This document shows, piece after piece, positions 6,827 through 18,364 of a DNA stretch of 26,259 nucleotides (the stretch's first letter is position 1; every line of letters starts with the position of its first letter). The notes under the pieces were generated by a model. The model was given only the letters and a program-made list of their open reading frames with translations. It searched no databases and was not told where the DNA came from. Source of the DNA: Thermoplasmata archaeon (GTDB lineage: Archaea; Thermoplasmatota; Thermoplasmata; UBA10834); NCBI GenBank assembly GCA_025457845.1, contig JALOTO010000003.1, positions 1 to 26,259 on the forward strand, in the 5' to 3' direction. The position numbers were made by a program, and so were the translations under genes.

Positions 6827-6894
6827 CCTGTGGGAGCGGAGCCAGGTTATCTCGCTTGCGGGGCATCGAGGGGAATCCAGCTCCGCTCCTCAGG
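6827..6894. other. Long imperfect hairpin between the YHS gene and thi4
   Basis: Left arm CCTG (6827-6830), 2-base bulge, GGAGCGGAGC (6833-6842); right arm GCTCCGCTCC (6880-6889), 1-base bulge, CAGG (6891-6894). The 14 paired positions enclose 37 bases holding a second small stem, CTCG (6851-6854) with CGAG (6867-6870). It would lie in the YHS 5' leader if transcription starts upstream near 6893. No known riboswitch motif is recognised; in particular the TPP-riboswitch cores are missing although thi4 is next door. Confidence 0.5.
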
Positions 6895-6996
6895 CCTAAT
6901 GTATTAACTTCGTTAAAGATATTCTTATGCCCTTACAGTCAGAAGTCCGCCAAGACTCCATTGGAAATGGTGGTTCCTGCGTGTCGTAAGGATAGC

Positions 6997-7040
6997 ATTA
7001 TATTCGGGCATCCTTCTGCGTCAGCTTCGGAGCCTGGTGA
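6997..7040 (+). promoter_or_regulatory. thi4 TATA box and ribosome binding site
   Basis: CATTATATTC (6997-7006) would start transcription near 7027. GGTGA at 7036-7040 lies five bases before the ATG at 7046. Because an upstream in-frame GTG (7037) is inside this ribosome binding site, the ATG is the better start. Confidence 0.5.
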
Positions 7041-7045
7041 GCCAA

Positions 7046-7808
7046 ATGCCCATATTCGAGAAGTCGTCAGAGAGGGCCGTCACGAACGCCATACTCGAAG
7101 AGTTCGCAAAGGACATGCGGAGCTTTGCCGACACCGACGTGATCGTCGTGGGCGGAGGCCCGAGCGGCCTGCTCGCCGCGTATGACCTCGCCAGGAAGGG
7201 CGTCAAGGTCCTGATCATCGAGAGGAACAACTACCTCGGTGGGGGCTTCTGGCTGGGCGGGTTCCTCATGAACAACATCACGGTCAGGTCCCCGGCGGAC
7301 AAGGTACTCGACGAGCTCGGCATCGCGCACAAGGAGGTCGAGAAAGGCCTCCATGTCACCCCTGGCCCGCTCGCCTGCGCCAAGCTGATAGCCGCGGCGT
7401 GCGAGGCCGGCGCGAAGGTTCTCAACATGGTCTCTTTCGACGATGTCGTCCTGAGGGCGAAGAACCGCGTCGGAGGGGTCGTCATCAACTGGACACCCGT
7501 CTCGATGCTCCCGAAGGCAATCAGCGCAGTGGACCCGATAGCCTTCGAGTCCAAGATAGTGATCGACTCGACGGGGCACGACGCATGCGTCGTCCGCAAG
7601 CTGCAGGAGCGCGGGCTCATCAAGATACCAGGCTTCGGCGCCATGTGGATAGAGAAGAGCGAGGACGCGGTCGTCGAGAAGAGCGGGTTCTGCCACCCCG
7701 GGCTCATAGTCACCGGGATGTCCGTCTCCACGGTCTACGGCCTGCCGAGGATGGGGCCGACCTTCGGGTCGATGCTGCTGTCGGGCAGGCGCGGCGCGGA
7801 TGTCGCTC

Positions 7809-7825
<17 letters not shown>
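7046..7825 (+). CDS. thi4: Thi4-type thiazole synthase (ADP-thiazole biosynthesis)
   Basis: A 259-residue FAD/NAD-dependent enzyme of the Thi4 family, which makes the adenylated thiazole carboxylate precursor of thiamine from NAD, glycine and sulfur. The N-terminal dinucleotide loop VIVVGGGPSG (32-41) is followed by ERNNYLGGGFWLGG (59-72), the family's glycine-rich signature, then STGHDA (175-180) and the C-terminal GLPRMGPTFGSMLLSGRRGA. Archaeal members such as MJ0601 were first named ribose 1,5-bisphosphate isomerase and later shown to be sulfide-dependent thiazole synthases. A Cys (181) follows TGHDA; whether it matches the sacrificial Cys of yeast Thi4 is unclear. The stop overlaps the convergent carB gene by 17 bases. 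Confidence 0.92.
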
Positions 7826-11037
<3,212 letters not shown>

Positions 11038-11045
<8 letters not shown>

Positions 11046-12114
11046 CGCGTCCCTCCATGAGCGGGCGGAATGCGTCGAACAGATGCCGCGTGTCGTGCGG
11101 ACCGGGATGAGCCTCAGGGTGGAACTGGACCGACATGACCGGCAGCTCCCTGTGCCTCATCCCTTCGACGGTCCCGTCGTTGAGGTTCACGTGGGTCACG
11201 TCGAGGCCGGAACCCCTGGCGCTGTCAGCGTCGACGGCGAACCCGTGGTTCTGGGATGTGATGTAGACCCGGCCTCCGTGGCCCACGGGCTGGTTGGCCC
11301 CGCGATGCCCGAACTTGAGCTTGAACGTCCTCGCGCCGAACGCGAGCGCCAACAGCTGGTTCCCGAGGCAGATCCCCATCATCGGGTAGTCTTCCTTCAG
11401 GGCAGCTATCGTCCGCACGGTGGTCTTCGCTAGGTCGGGGTGGGAAGGGTCCCCTGGGCCGTTCGTGATGAACACACCGTCCGGGTCGATCGCCCGGACC
11501 TCGGATTCAGGGGTGTCGAACGGGAGCTGGATCACGTCGAACCTGGCGCGGAGCGCCTCGATTATGTCCTTCTTCACTCCGCAGTCGAGGACGGCGACGG
11601 TCCTGTCCTTCCCGGACCTGAGCTCGACGATCTCCTTCGTGCTCACCGCCGCGACGAGGTTGTCCTTCTCCGGATGCCTCATCCGGCAGACGCTGTCCAG
11701 CATCGCCTCTGGGTCCGAGGTGGTGATGCCCCCCTTCATCGTCCCTCGGGTCCTAAGGCGCCGTATCAGCGCCCTTGTGTCGATGCCTCTTATGCCGGGG
11801 ACCCCGTCCCGTTTGAGCAGCTCGTCGAGATTGGAGACAGAGCTCCGGTGACTTGGGCCGGCGCACGCCTCGCTCACCACATGGCCCCATACCTGGACCC
11901 TGGACGACTGCGCGGCCTCGGGGGCTACGCCGTAGTTGCCGATGAGCGGGTACGATGAGACGAGTATCTGGCCGCAGTATGACGGGTCTGTCAGAGACTC
12001 CTGGTATCCCGTCATGCCCGTCGCGAACACGACCTCTCCCAGGGCGTCGCGTCGGGCGCCGAAGGCTTCCCCCTTGAAAACACTCCCATCCTCGAGGACC
12101 AGGAAGCCCTTCAT
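11038..12114 (-). CDS. carA: Carbamoyl phosphate synthase small subunit (glutaminase)
   Basis: A 358-residue glutamine amidotransferase subunit that hydrolyses glutamine and channels ammonia to CarB. The N-terminal CarA domain (FLVLEDGSVFKGEAFG, then TGMTGYQESLTDPSYCGQI) is followed by a class I amidotransferase domain from about 170. The catalytic triad is complete: Cys249 in GICLGNQ, His332 and Glu334 in VQFHPEAHPGP; the oxyanion strand ITNGPGDP (216-223) is also present. The start is the ATG at 12114, seven bases after a strong GGAGGT ribosome binding site. First gene of the carAB operon, with its own TATA box and a short leader; no arginine or pyrimidine attenuator could be recognised. 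Confidence 0.97.
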
Positions 12115-12121
12115 CCGTACG

Positions 12122-12172
12122 ACCTCCGGGTTATTCAGGCCTCCCGTAAAGAAGCTTGCTGTGGATATTTCG
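12122..12172 (-). promoter_or_regulatory. carAB promoter and ribosome binding site
   Basis: Minus-strand CGAAATATCC (12163-12172) is a plausible TATA element giving a transcript start near 12140; GGAGGT at 12122-12127 lies seven bases before the carA ATG. This is one of the few first genes here with a leader and ribosome binding site. Confidence 0.45.
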
Positions 12173-12213
12173 ACAATGGAGGCAGCGAATATCTGGAATC
12201 GGACAAACTCCCT

Positions 12214-13269
12214 TCATCTCTGCCTGCGGTACCTCGCGAGCGCGCTCACCGCCATCACGGAGATCCACTGGTCCCTGTCCGGGTTCGGCCGTTCCGTGGT
12301 GTGCCACAGCCCGTCGCTCGATCGCGCCCCGACCAGCCACTCGATGGGCTTCTCCATCCTCGGGTCCGAGCGTCCGAACCCCATCGCCGTCAGCATCTCG
12401 AGGGCCACGAGGCCGCTGCCGTGATATGTCGGATACTTGAGGGTGGTCCAGTTGCTCTCCGCCCTGTGATGGCACGCGTGGTAGTTCCTCTTGAAGAAGC
12501 GGTCCAGGATGAAGTCCCCCGCCTTCCGCACGTCCGGATTGAACCTCGTTTCGGGATTCTGCACCATCCCCCGGAGCACGCTCAACGTCGTCCAGATGCA
12601 GCTGGGGATGTCCGAGTACCTTGACGGGTCGTACCCATGGGCCTTCCGGTCCCTGACCAGGTCCTCGAACACCACAGAGCGCATGTACCTGTACTCAGGC
12701 TCGTACCGCATGTCCTGGACGTACGGGATGTTCCAGCCGCCGTCGGGCCTCTGCATGCTCATCAGCCAATCCTTGAGCCTGCGCACGCGGGGGTCGTCCG
12801 CCATGCCGAACCTGTTGAATATGCTCAGCGCGAAGCCGTTCGTGTTGACCTCGGGGATGCCCACCATGCTGGGTCCAGGGATGTGCCCATCATCGGCCTG
12901 CCAGCTGAGCATGAGCTCGAGGCTGGTCCCGATGTGGCCTGCCGTCCTCGGGGTCTTGCACTCCGCCAGCTCGTAGAGGCTCCTCAGCATCGTCGTGTAT
13001 GTCCAACCGTACGGCGGGCCTGGACCCCTCAGTTCAGCTGCAGCCCTCGCGCCTCCCACGGGCCATGTCCCGTCCTCACTCTGCAGTCTCAGGAGCCTGA
13101 TCCTCGGCGGATAGTCCTCGCAATCAGCCAACGCTCTCCTTTGTTCAGGGGAGTCGTCCGGGAGCTGGAGGACGAACCTGTTGGCCCAGTACCTCACCGG
13201 AGGCACAGCGGTCCGAAGAAGCTTCTCGGTGGAGTCCTCCACCACGCCCTCTACCTCCCCCCGTCCCAT
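12214..13269 (-). CDS. Terpenoid-cyclase/prenyltransferase-fold protein, unknown substrate
   Basis: A 351-residue protein built of alpha-alpha toroid repeats like squalene-hopene cyclase and protein prenyltransferases. QW-like repeats are visible: LQSEDGTWP (62-70), WQADDGHIPG (123-132), MQRPDGGWNIP (172-182) and ARSSDGLWHTT (315-325). The acidic DxDD motif of class II cyclases is absent, and the length is about half that of a squalene-hopene cyclase, so cyclisation of squalene is unlikely. A cluster RNYHACHHRAESNW (261-274) with His and Cys could be a metal site. No signal peptide. The start is set at the ATG 13269; the frame also offers a TTG at 13278. It is divergent from the conserved Cys-rich gene and lies 99 bases before carA, which has its own promoter. 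Function unknown. Confidence 0.75.
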   Translation of the reverse strand: MGRGEVEGVVEDSTEKLLRTAVPPVRYWANRFVLQLPDDSPEQRRALADCEDYPPRIRLLRLQSEDGTWPVGGARAAAELRGPGPPYGWTYTTMLRSLYELAECKTPRTAGHIGTSLELMLSWQADDGHIPGPSMVGIPEVNTNGFALSIFNRFGMADDPRVRRLKDWLMSMQRPDGGWNIPYVQDMRYEPEYRYMRSVVFEDLVRDRKAHGYDPSRYSDIPSCIWTTLSVLRGMVQNPETRFNPDVRKAGDFILDRFFKRNYHACHHRAESNWTTLKYPTYHGSGLVALEMLTAMGFGRSDPRMEKPIEWLVGARSSDGLWHTTERPNPDRDQWISVMAVSALARYRRQR

Positions 13270-13287
13270 GTGCCACAACCGCGGTGT

Positions 13288-13302
13288 GGTGAATGCTTCA
13301 CC
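13288..13302. repeat. Inverted repeat in the cyclase-fold/unknown divergent region
   Basis: GGTGAA (13288-13293), TGC, TTCACC (13297-13302) is a perfect 15-base inverted repeat 19 bases upstream of the ATG at 13269; beside it ACCGCGGT (13278-13285) is a palindrome. Their place just before the minus-strand gene suits an operator. No clear TATA box is visible there. Confidence 0.35.
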
Positions 13303-13385
13303 GCGATTTCAGCCTTTCCGGTGCTGTCCGGTCCATCCAGACGCGGGCCTGCCTCGGTCCCGGCAATCGTCACATCCTCCAATGG

Positions 13386-13408
13386 GTATTAGAGGGCCTA
13401 GAGCCCTC
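13386..13408 (+). promoter_or_regulatory. TATA-like box and inverted repeat before the conserved archaeal gene
   Basis: GTATTAG (13386-13392) is followed by GAGGGC (13392-13397), five bases, GCCCTC (13403-13408). Transcription would start near 13414, 14 bases before the ATG at 13428, so the inverted repeat lies between box and start, where a repressor could act. Confidence 0.35.
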
Positions 13409-13427
13409 AACCGTCCGGACCGAGAAG

Positions 13428-14336
13428 ATGTTCCCGTCTCACTGCAAGGAGGTCAGCGTCAAGAAGGTGGACTTCGAGCTGACCAAGGATAGCATCGCCA
13501 GCTACCTCTCCGGCAAGAGGGCCTACATCCGCACGAGGTACTACATCTTCAACCGCGGGGACGACTGGGCGGTCGCGTCCGTCGAGAAGGAGGATGTCAA
13601 CGGGGTCCTCCAGCCGATCACGAAGGTCACGGTACTCTCGCTCCCACACGAGACCTCGTTCGTCGAGGACGCGTCCCTCGAGGTGCTCTCCGCGAGCAGG
13701 ATGGGGCGTCTGAGGGAGATCATGCACACGAGGTGCGTCGTCGTGAGGGGGAAGGCCGAGCACATCTCCTTCTTCGTGGATGAGGCGCCAATGGTCTTCA
13801 CGGTCTTCGACGTCGTCCCTCCGCGCCCATCCAAGCTCGTCGGGCTCGTGGAATCGGTCCTCGAGAGCGACCTGCAGGACACCAACGCGAGATTCGATGT
13901 GGTCGAGGTCGACCTGAACGAGCTGGCAAGGACCGACGGTCGCGATGTCATGTACCCGTGCCGGGCATCAGGGCTCAAGGCCGAGGGCAGGACCCTCTAC
14001 CTGGACGAGACCCCCGAGCTCGGAAAGGAGGCGCTCAAGAGCGTCACCCTCGTCGGCTGCTCCCTGTCCGGCAGGATCTTCAAGGCGGTCTACGGGACGG
14101 AGCCGAGGCTCGTGAACATGTGTCCGCAGGACCTCCTCCGCTCGAGGGGCGTGAAGGGCCCTGCGCTCGTCAAGTGCTGCAAGGTCAAGGAAGGGTTCGA
14201 ACTCAAGGGTGAGATGGCGGTCGTGCCCTGGGGGGCGAGGAGCAACGAGGTCTCGGCAGCTCTGAAGTCCCTCTTCTCTCAGATGTCCAGGTCGTCCTCC
14301 CTGAAGGAGACCACGGGGCAGGGACCGAGGCACTGA
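13428..14336 (+). CDS. Conserved archaeal protein with C-terminal cysteines, unknown function
   Basis: A 302-residue soluble protein beginning MFPSHCKEVSVKKVDFELTK. I recall similar uncharacterised proteins in other euryarchaea, including haloarchaea, sharing the VVPPRPSKL, YPCRASGL, VGCSLSGRIFKAVYG, CPQDLL and VKCCKV blocks; I cannot give a reliable family number. Conserved-looking cysteines in PCRASG, VGCS, MCPQ and KCC suggest a metal or Fe-S site. No signal peptide or membrane helix is evident. The start is the first ATG of the conserved part; upstream codons in frame offer no ATG, GTG or TTG nearby. It is divergent from the cyclase-fold gene and its 3' end overlaps by 58 bases the end of the convergent PAPS-reductase fusion gene. 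Confidence 0.78.
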   Translation: MFPSHCKEVSVKKVDFELTKDSIASYLSGKRAYIRTRYYIFNRGDDWAVASVEKEDVNGVLQPITKVTVLSLPHETSFVEDASLEVLSASRMGRLREIMHTRCVVVRGKAEHISFFVDEAPMVFTVFDVVPPRPSKLVGLVESVLESDLQDTNARFDVVEVDLNELARTDGRDVMYPCRASGLKAEGRTLYLDETPELGKEALKSVTLVGCSLSGRIFKAVYGTEPRLVNMCPQDLLRSRGVKGPALVKCCKVKEGFELKGEMAVVPWGARSNEVSAALKSLFSQMSRSSSLKETTGQGPRH

Positions 14337-16192
14337 CCGCAATGGGTGCACGCCGGCTCGTCGATGACGACCCTCCCTTCGAGCCTCAACGCCCTGTTCT
14401 CGCAGCGCGCGACGCAGATGCCGCAGCCCGCGCAGTCCATCGCCCTCAGGACGACCTCTCTCAGCTTGGCCGCCTTGGACCTGAGCTCGTGCTCGTCCTT
14501 CGCCTTGATCATGACTGGTCCCTCGGCGAAGACCGTGATCCCGCGCACCTCGGCTATGTTCCCGTCCGGTGACTGGGCGACCGGGCCTATGACTGAGAGC
14601 AGGTTCGAGACCCTCTGCATGTCCAGGGGCTTCGAGAACACCCCCTCCATGCTCAGCCCCTCGACGCATGGGCCGTACCCCTGAGTGCTCCTGAACTCGA
14701 GCGGCCCGGTGGACGGGTCGCGGGGCCCGCCTTCCGGCAGGACCACGCCCCCTAGCCGGAGCTCCTCCGTCACGGACGGGGGGAGGCGCTTCCATCTCCA
14801 GACATCGTAGCTAAGCCACGGGCCCTTCAGCCCCCTCCTCTCCGCGTAGCCGTCGAGGAACCCCTGCCAGCGCGGGAACTGCTCCCCGAGCTCCCTCGCC
14901 CGGTTCAGCTCCGCGAGGTCCGCGGCGGGGCACATGAAACAGCCTATCCTCTCGAAGCCCTGCGAGTAGAGCGGATTGACCCTGGCCCCCTTGCCGAGGA
15001 GATAGAGCCAGACGTGCATCGCGGTCCACTTCTGGATGGGGGATGCGGCCAGCTGTCCAGGGGTCCACGGGTTCCTCCACACGCGGCCCTTGCTCGCCCT
15101 CTGCTCCGACTCGTAGGCCCTCTGGCCTATGAAAGAGAGGACCCCTCCCGGGAACTCCCTCTGGATGAGTCTCGTCGCGGGGCCGAGCTTGCAGGTCTTG
15201 CAGCACCACCTGAAGTCCCTGGCCGGAGGGCCGAAGAGCTCCAGGTTCTGCCAGAACGATTCGCCCGCGGATTCCGATACCAGCTCGAGCCCGAAGTCCT
15301 GCGTGACCTGGGCCACGTTCTCCCTCGTCTCCGCGAACTCGAGCCCGGTGTCGACGAACATCAGCTTCGGCCTCACACCGCTCTCCAGCACCAGCAGGAG
15401 CGTGGCGAGGCTGTCCTTACCTCCGCTGTAGGAGACCGCGACGGGCAGGTCGTTCTCGGCGACGACCTTCTTGACGAACCTCGTGGCCTCGTCCTCCCTG
15501 CGGGCCATGGTCTCCCTGCTCGCCGAGACCGCGTCGCCCCAGGTAGCTGCCCTGGGCGTCCTTCGGGCGGTTCCCTCTTCGACGACCCACCTCGTCTTGA
15601 CCGCGGTCCCGCGCTCGCCCCTCCTCATCTGCTCGGACGACATCTTCGCTAGGCCGACAGAGACGGGCATGCCGTCGGGGGCGATGACGATGGTCTCGTC
15701 CCCCGGGCGGATGCCGTCATCGCATCTGAGGACACCGACCGCGAGCGTGCTCGCCTTCTTGGTCCTGATGGGGACGATCGCGCCGGGGTCCACCACGACG
15801 CGACCCCTGGTTGCCGTCGCGGCCATCGCGACGGCCGCGAGGGGCCTGGGGAGGAACTTCTCCCCGCTCACCATGTTGAACCTGACGGCGCCGACGACAT
15901 CGCCGCCGACGATGACCTCGTCCATGCGGTCTATGTCCGGCGCCTTGTTGAGGAGTGCTATGGCCCCTGCGGGGACGACAGCCTCGCCCGTTCCCTCCCC
16001 GAACTGCGAATCGATGAGCGCCTTGACCCTATGGATGTCCATCTCGAAGGCCGGTCTGGCATCCCCCGGAGGGGTGACCTTGACCTCCCTGGTCGGGCCG
16101 CCGCAGCGCCCGCAGGACGCCTGCTCCATGACAGGGACGTCGCACGCGTCGCACCAGCGGAGGTGGATCTTTCCGTGTCTGATCTCGCCCAC
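14279..16192 (-). CDS. Zn-ribbon / PUA / PAPS-reductase / 2x[4Fe-4S] ferredoxin fusion protein
   Basis: A 637-residue multidomain protein. Residues 1-35: zinc ribbon Cys14-x2-Cys17 and Cys27-x2-Cys30. About 130-205: PUA domain (VVVDPGAIVPI ... GLAKMSSEQMRRGERGTAVKTRW), normally RNA-binding. About 245-470: PP-loop PAPS-reductase domain with SGGKDS (256-261) and cysteines CCKTC (330-334) and CFMC (418-421), like the Fe-S site of APS reductases. Residues 585-625: two 4Fe-4S ferredoxin motifs (Cys587/590/593/597 and 615/618/621/625). Methanogens have relatives annotated as PAPS reductase (MJ0066-like), whose role is unsettled. PUA plus PP-loop fits sulfur transfer to RNA as well as sulfonucleotide reduction. 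The GTG start at 16192 lies 25 bases after a TATA box, so it is leaderless and separately transcribed from the rib operon. Confidence 0.85.
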   Translation of the reverse strand: MGEIRHGKIHLRWCDACDVPVMEQASCGRCGGPTREVKVTPPGDARPAFEMDIHRVKALIDSQFGEGTGEAVVPAGAIALLNKAPDIDRMDEVIVGGDVVGAVRFNMVSGEKFLPRPLAAVAMAATATRGRVVVDPGAIVPIRTKKASTLAVGVLRCDDGIRPGDETIVIAPDGMPVSVGLAKMSSEQMRRGERGTAVKTRWVVEEGTARRTPRAATWGDAVSASRETMARREDEATRFVKKVVAENDLPVAVSYSGGKDSLATLLLVLESGVRPKLMFVDTGLEFAETRENVAQVTQDFGLELVSESAGESFWQNLELFGPPARDFRWCCKTCKLGPATRLIQREFPGGVLSFIGQRAYESEQRASKGRVWRNPWTPGQLAASPIQKWTAMHVWLYLLGKGARVNPLYSQGFERIGCFMCPAADLAELNRARELGEQFPRWQGFLDGYAERRGLKGPWLSYDVWRWKRLPPSVTEELRLGGVVLPEGGPRDPSTGPLEFRSTQGYGPCVEGLSMEGVFSKPLDMQRVSNLLSVIGPVAQSPDGNIAEVRGITVFAEGPVMIKAKDEHELRSKAAKLREVVLRAMDCAGCGICVARCENRALRLEGRVVIDEPACTHCGQCLGPCPVVSFREDDLDI

Positions 16193-16213
16193 GGTGGGCT
16201 GAGCGGACGGCCG

Positions 16214-16220
16214 TATTATA
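16214..16220 (-). promoter_or_regulatory. TATA box of the PAPS-reductase fusion gene
   Basis: Minus-strand TATAATA is centred 25 bases before the GTG at 16192. It fixes an otherwise uncertain GTG start as leaderless and shows that this gene need not depend on rib operon transcription. Confidence 0.55.
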
Positions 16221-16241
16221 GACTTTGCACTTCGACCAGGC

Positions 16242-16655
16242 TCACTTCAGGGCCTTGAGCTGCTTGACGACCGACTCGACGGCGTCCTTCGCCTTCTCGA
16301 TGCGGTCCTCGGCCTGGAGCCTGCTCATCCCCGGCCCGGATATGCCCAGGCCGACGGGCTTCTCGAACTCCACCGCGAGGTCCGTGATCTTCCTGGCCGC
16401 CTGGCCGATGACGATGCTGTCGTGCTCGGTCTCGCCCTCTATCACGGCGCCGACGGTCACGACCGCGTCTATGGCCTTGTCCTTCAGGAGGGTCTTGATC
16501 GCCAGGGGCATGTCGAAAACGCCCGGCACCATTACCACCCTTGCCACATCCGCGTCCAAGAACTTCGCGTGCTCCTTCGCCCTCTCGAGCATCATCTGCG
16601 TGATGTCGAAGTTGAACTCGCTGCAGACTATGCCTATCCTGTACTTCCCTGCCAT
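16242..16655 (-). CDS. ribH: 6,7-dimethyl-8-ribityllumazine synthase
   Basis: A 137-residue lumazine synthase that condenses 5-amino-6-ribitylaminouracil with 3,4-dihydroxy-2-butanone 4-phosphate, the penultimate riboflavin step. Family features are all present: [12 protein letters not shown] at the N terminus, [32 protein letters not shown] with the ribityl/phosphate-binding GETEHD, and the C-terminal [19 protein letters not shown]. The length suits archaeal RibH, which assembles as pentamers or 60-mers. Its ATG follows a near-consensus AGGAGATGAT ribosome binding site at five bases. It lies 25 bases behind ribC and is the last gene of the rib operon before a new promoter. Confidence 0.96.
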   Translation of the reverse strand: MAGKYRIGIVCSEFNFDITQMMLERAKEHAKFLDADVARVVMVPGVFDMPLAIKTLLKDKAIDAVVTVGAVIEGETEHDSIVIGQAARKITDLAVEFEKPVGLGISGPGMSRLQAEDRIEKAKDAVESVVKQLKALK

Positions 16656-16660
16656 TCCAA

Positions 16661-16670
16661 ATCATCTCCT
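16661..16670 (-). promoter_or_regulatory. Ribosome binding site of ribH
   Basis: Minus-strand AGGAGATGAT differs by one base from the full anti-16S consensus AGGAGGTGAT and lies five bases before the ATG at 16655. It is the strongest such site in the window, suiting the high RibH copy number needed for its large assemblies. Confidence 0.7.
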
Positions 16671-16680
16671 CTATGGATCC

Positions 16681-17601
<921 letters not shown>

Positions 17602-18306
17602 CTACCTCCGGTGCTCCTTCCAGGCGCTCACGACCTCGGCACCCTCGAGGAAGACTAGCCCCTTCCTCTCGGCGTATGCCCGCGCCTCCTCCTTCGACAG
17701 CGCGTCTCCGTCGTCACCCATCATCTCGCAGACCGTCGCCGATGGCGTCAGCCCGCCCATGATGACGAGTGCGGTGGCGAGCTCCGTGTGGCCGAACCGC
17801 GTCTCGAGGATCCTGCTGCTGGTGTTCAGGAGGTGGATGTGCCCGGGCGCCCTGAAGAGCCTCCCGAACTCCTCCCTCCCCCAGCCGTCACCAGTTGCAA
17901 TGGCGCTCTTGGCCAGCTTGGCGAACTCGCTTATGGTGAGGGCCCGGTCGTTGTCGGTTATCCCGGTGAAAGTCTTCCTGTGGTTGATCGTGATGCCGAA
18001 CGCGGACTTCGCGTCGTACGGGATGTCGTTGGGGACGAGGCCGCTCATGACGGGGTACTTCGGGCCCATCCCCTGGTACAGTTCGGTGAGGAACGGCAGG
18101 CCGAGCTTCTCCTGGATGCGCACGTCCGCGGTGGTGCAGATGAGCCCTCCCGCGTCCTTCCGGAGGGTCCGGACCGCCTCCGGTGTGACGTGCTCAGAGG
18201 CGACGACCATGTCGGTCTCCTCCTCGCGTCCGTCGGCGTCGTACACTAGCACGAACCGCCCTTCCCTGAGCGCCTGGAGCGCCTTCGATATGCTGGCCGA
18301 TGCCAT
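17602..18306 (-). CDS. ribB: 3,4-dihydroxy-2-butanone 4-phosphate synthase
   Basis: A 234-residue enzyme that converts ribulose 5-phosphate to the four-carbon riboflavin precursor and formate. The acidic metal-binding loop is YDADGREEETDMV (22-34, compare the consensus D-x-x-x-R-E-x-E-x-D), and the C-terminal active-site part RAPGHIHLL and FGHTELATAL is present. It is the stand-alone form without a GTP cyclohydrolase II domain, as expected in archaea. First gene of the rib operon: the TATA box lies 22-30 bases before the ATG at 18306 and there is no ribosome binding site, so it is probably leaderless. A near-palindrome sits just upstream of that TATA box. Confidence 0.95.
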   Translation of the reverse strand: MASASISKALQALREGRFVLVYDADGREEETDMVVASEHVTPEAVRTLRKDAGGLICTTADVRIQEKLGLPFLTELYQGMGPKYPVMSGLVPNDIPYDAKSAFGITINHRKTFTGITDNDRALTISEFAKLAKSAIATGDGWGREEFGRLFRAPGHIHLLNTSSRILETRFGHTELATALVIMGGLTPSATVCEMMGDDGDALSKEEARAYAERKGLVFLEGAEVVSAWKEHRR

Positions 18307-18327
18307 CGCGCGTTGATGAGGCTTACC

Positions 18328-18336
18328 GATATTATG
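18328..18336 (-). promoter_or_regulatory. TATA box of the riboflavin operon
   Basis: Minus-strand CATAATATC is centred about 26 bases before the ribB ATG (18306), giving a leaderless transcript. Confidence 0.5.
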
Positions 18337-18340
18337 GGCT

Positions 18341-18355
18341 GTTGTAGCTACTAAC
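18341..18355. promoter_or_regulatory. Near-palindrome next to the rib operon TATA box
   Basis: GTTGTAGCTACTAAC contains the perfect core GTAGCTAC with outer GTT and AAC arms offset by one base. It lies directly upstream of the rib TATA box, over the TFB-recognition position. It may be a regulator site, for example for an archaeal riboflavin-kinase-type regulator, but I do not recall that consensus well enough to claim a match. Confidence 0.35.
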
Positions 18356-18364
18356 CCGAAAGTA

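Noticed and set aside
6657..6866. 69-codon minus frame over the YHS gene
   Set aside because: It is out of frame with the clearly conserved 47-residue YHS protein, which has its own ribosome binding site.
6811..7045. TPP riboswitch before thi4
   Set aside because: The conserved CTGAGA and ACCTGA-type cores are missing, and the strongest hairpin ends more than 100 bases before the predicted thi4 transcript start.
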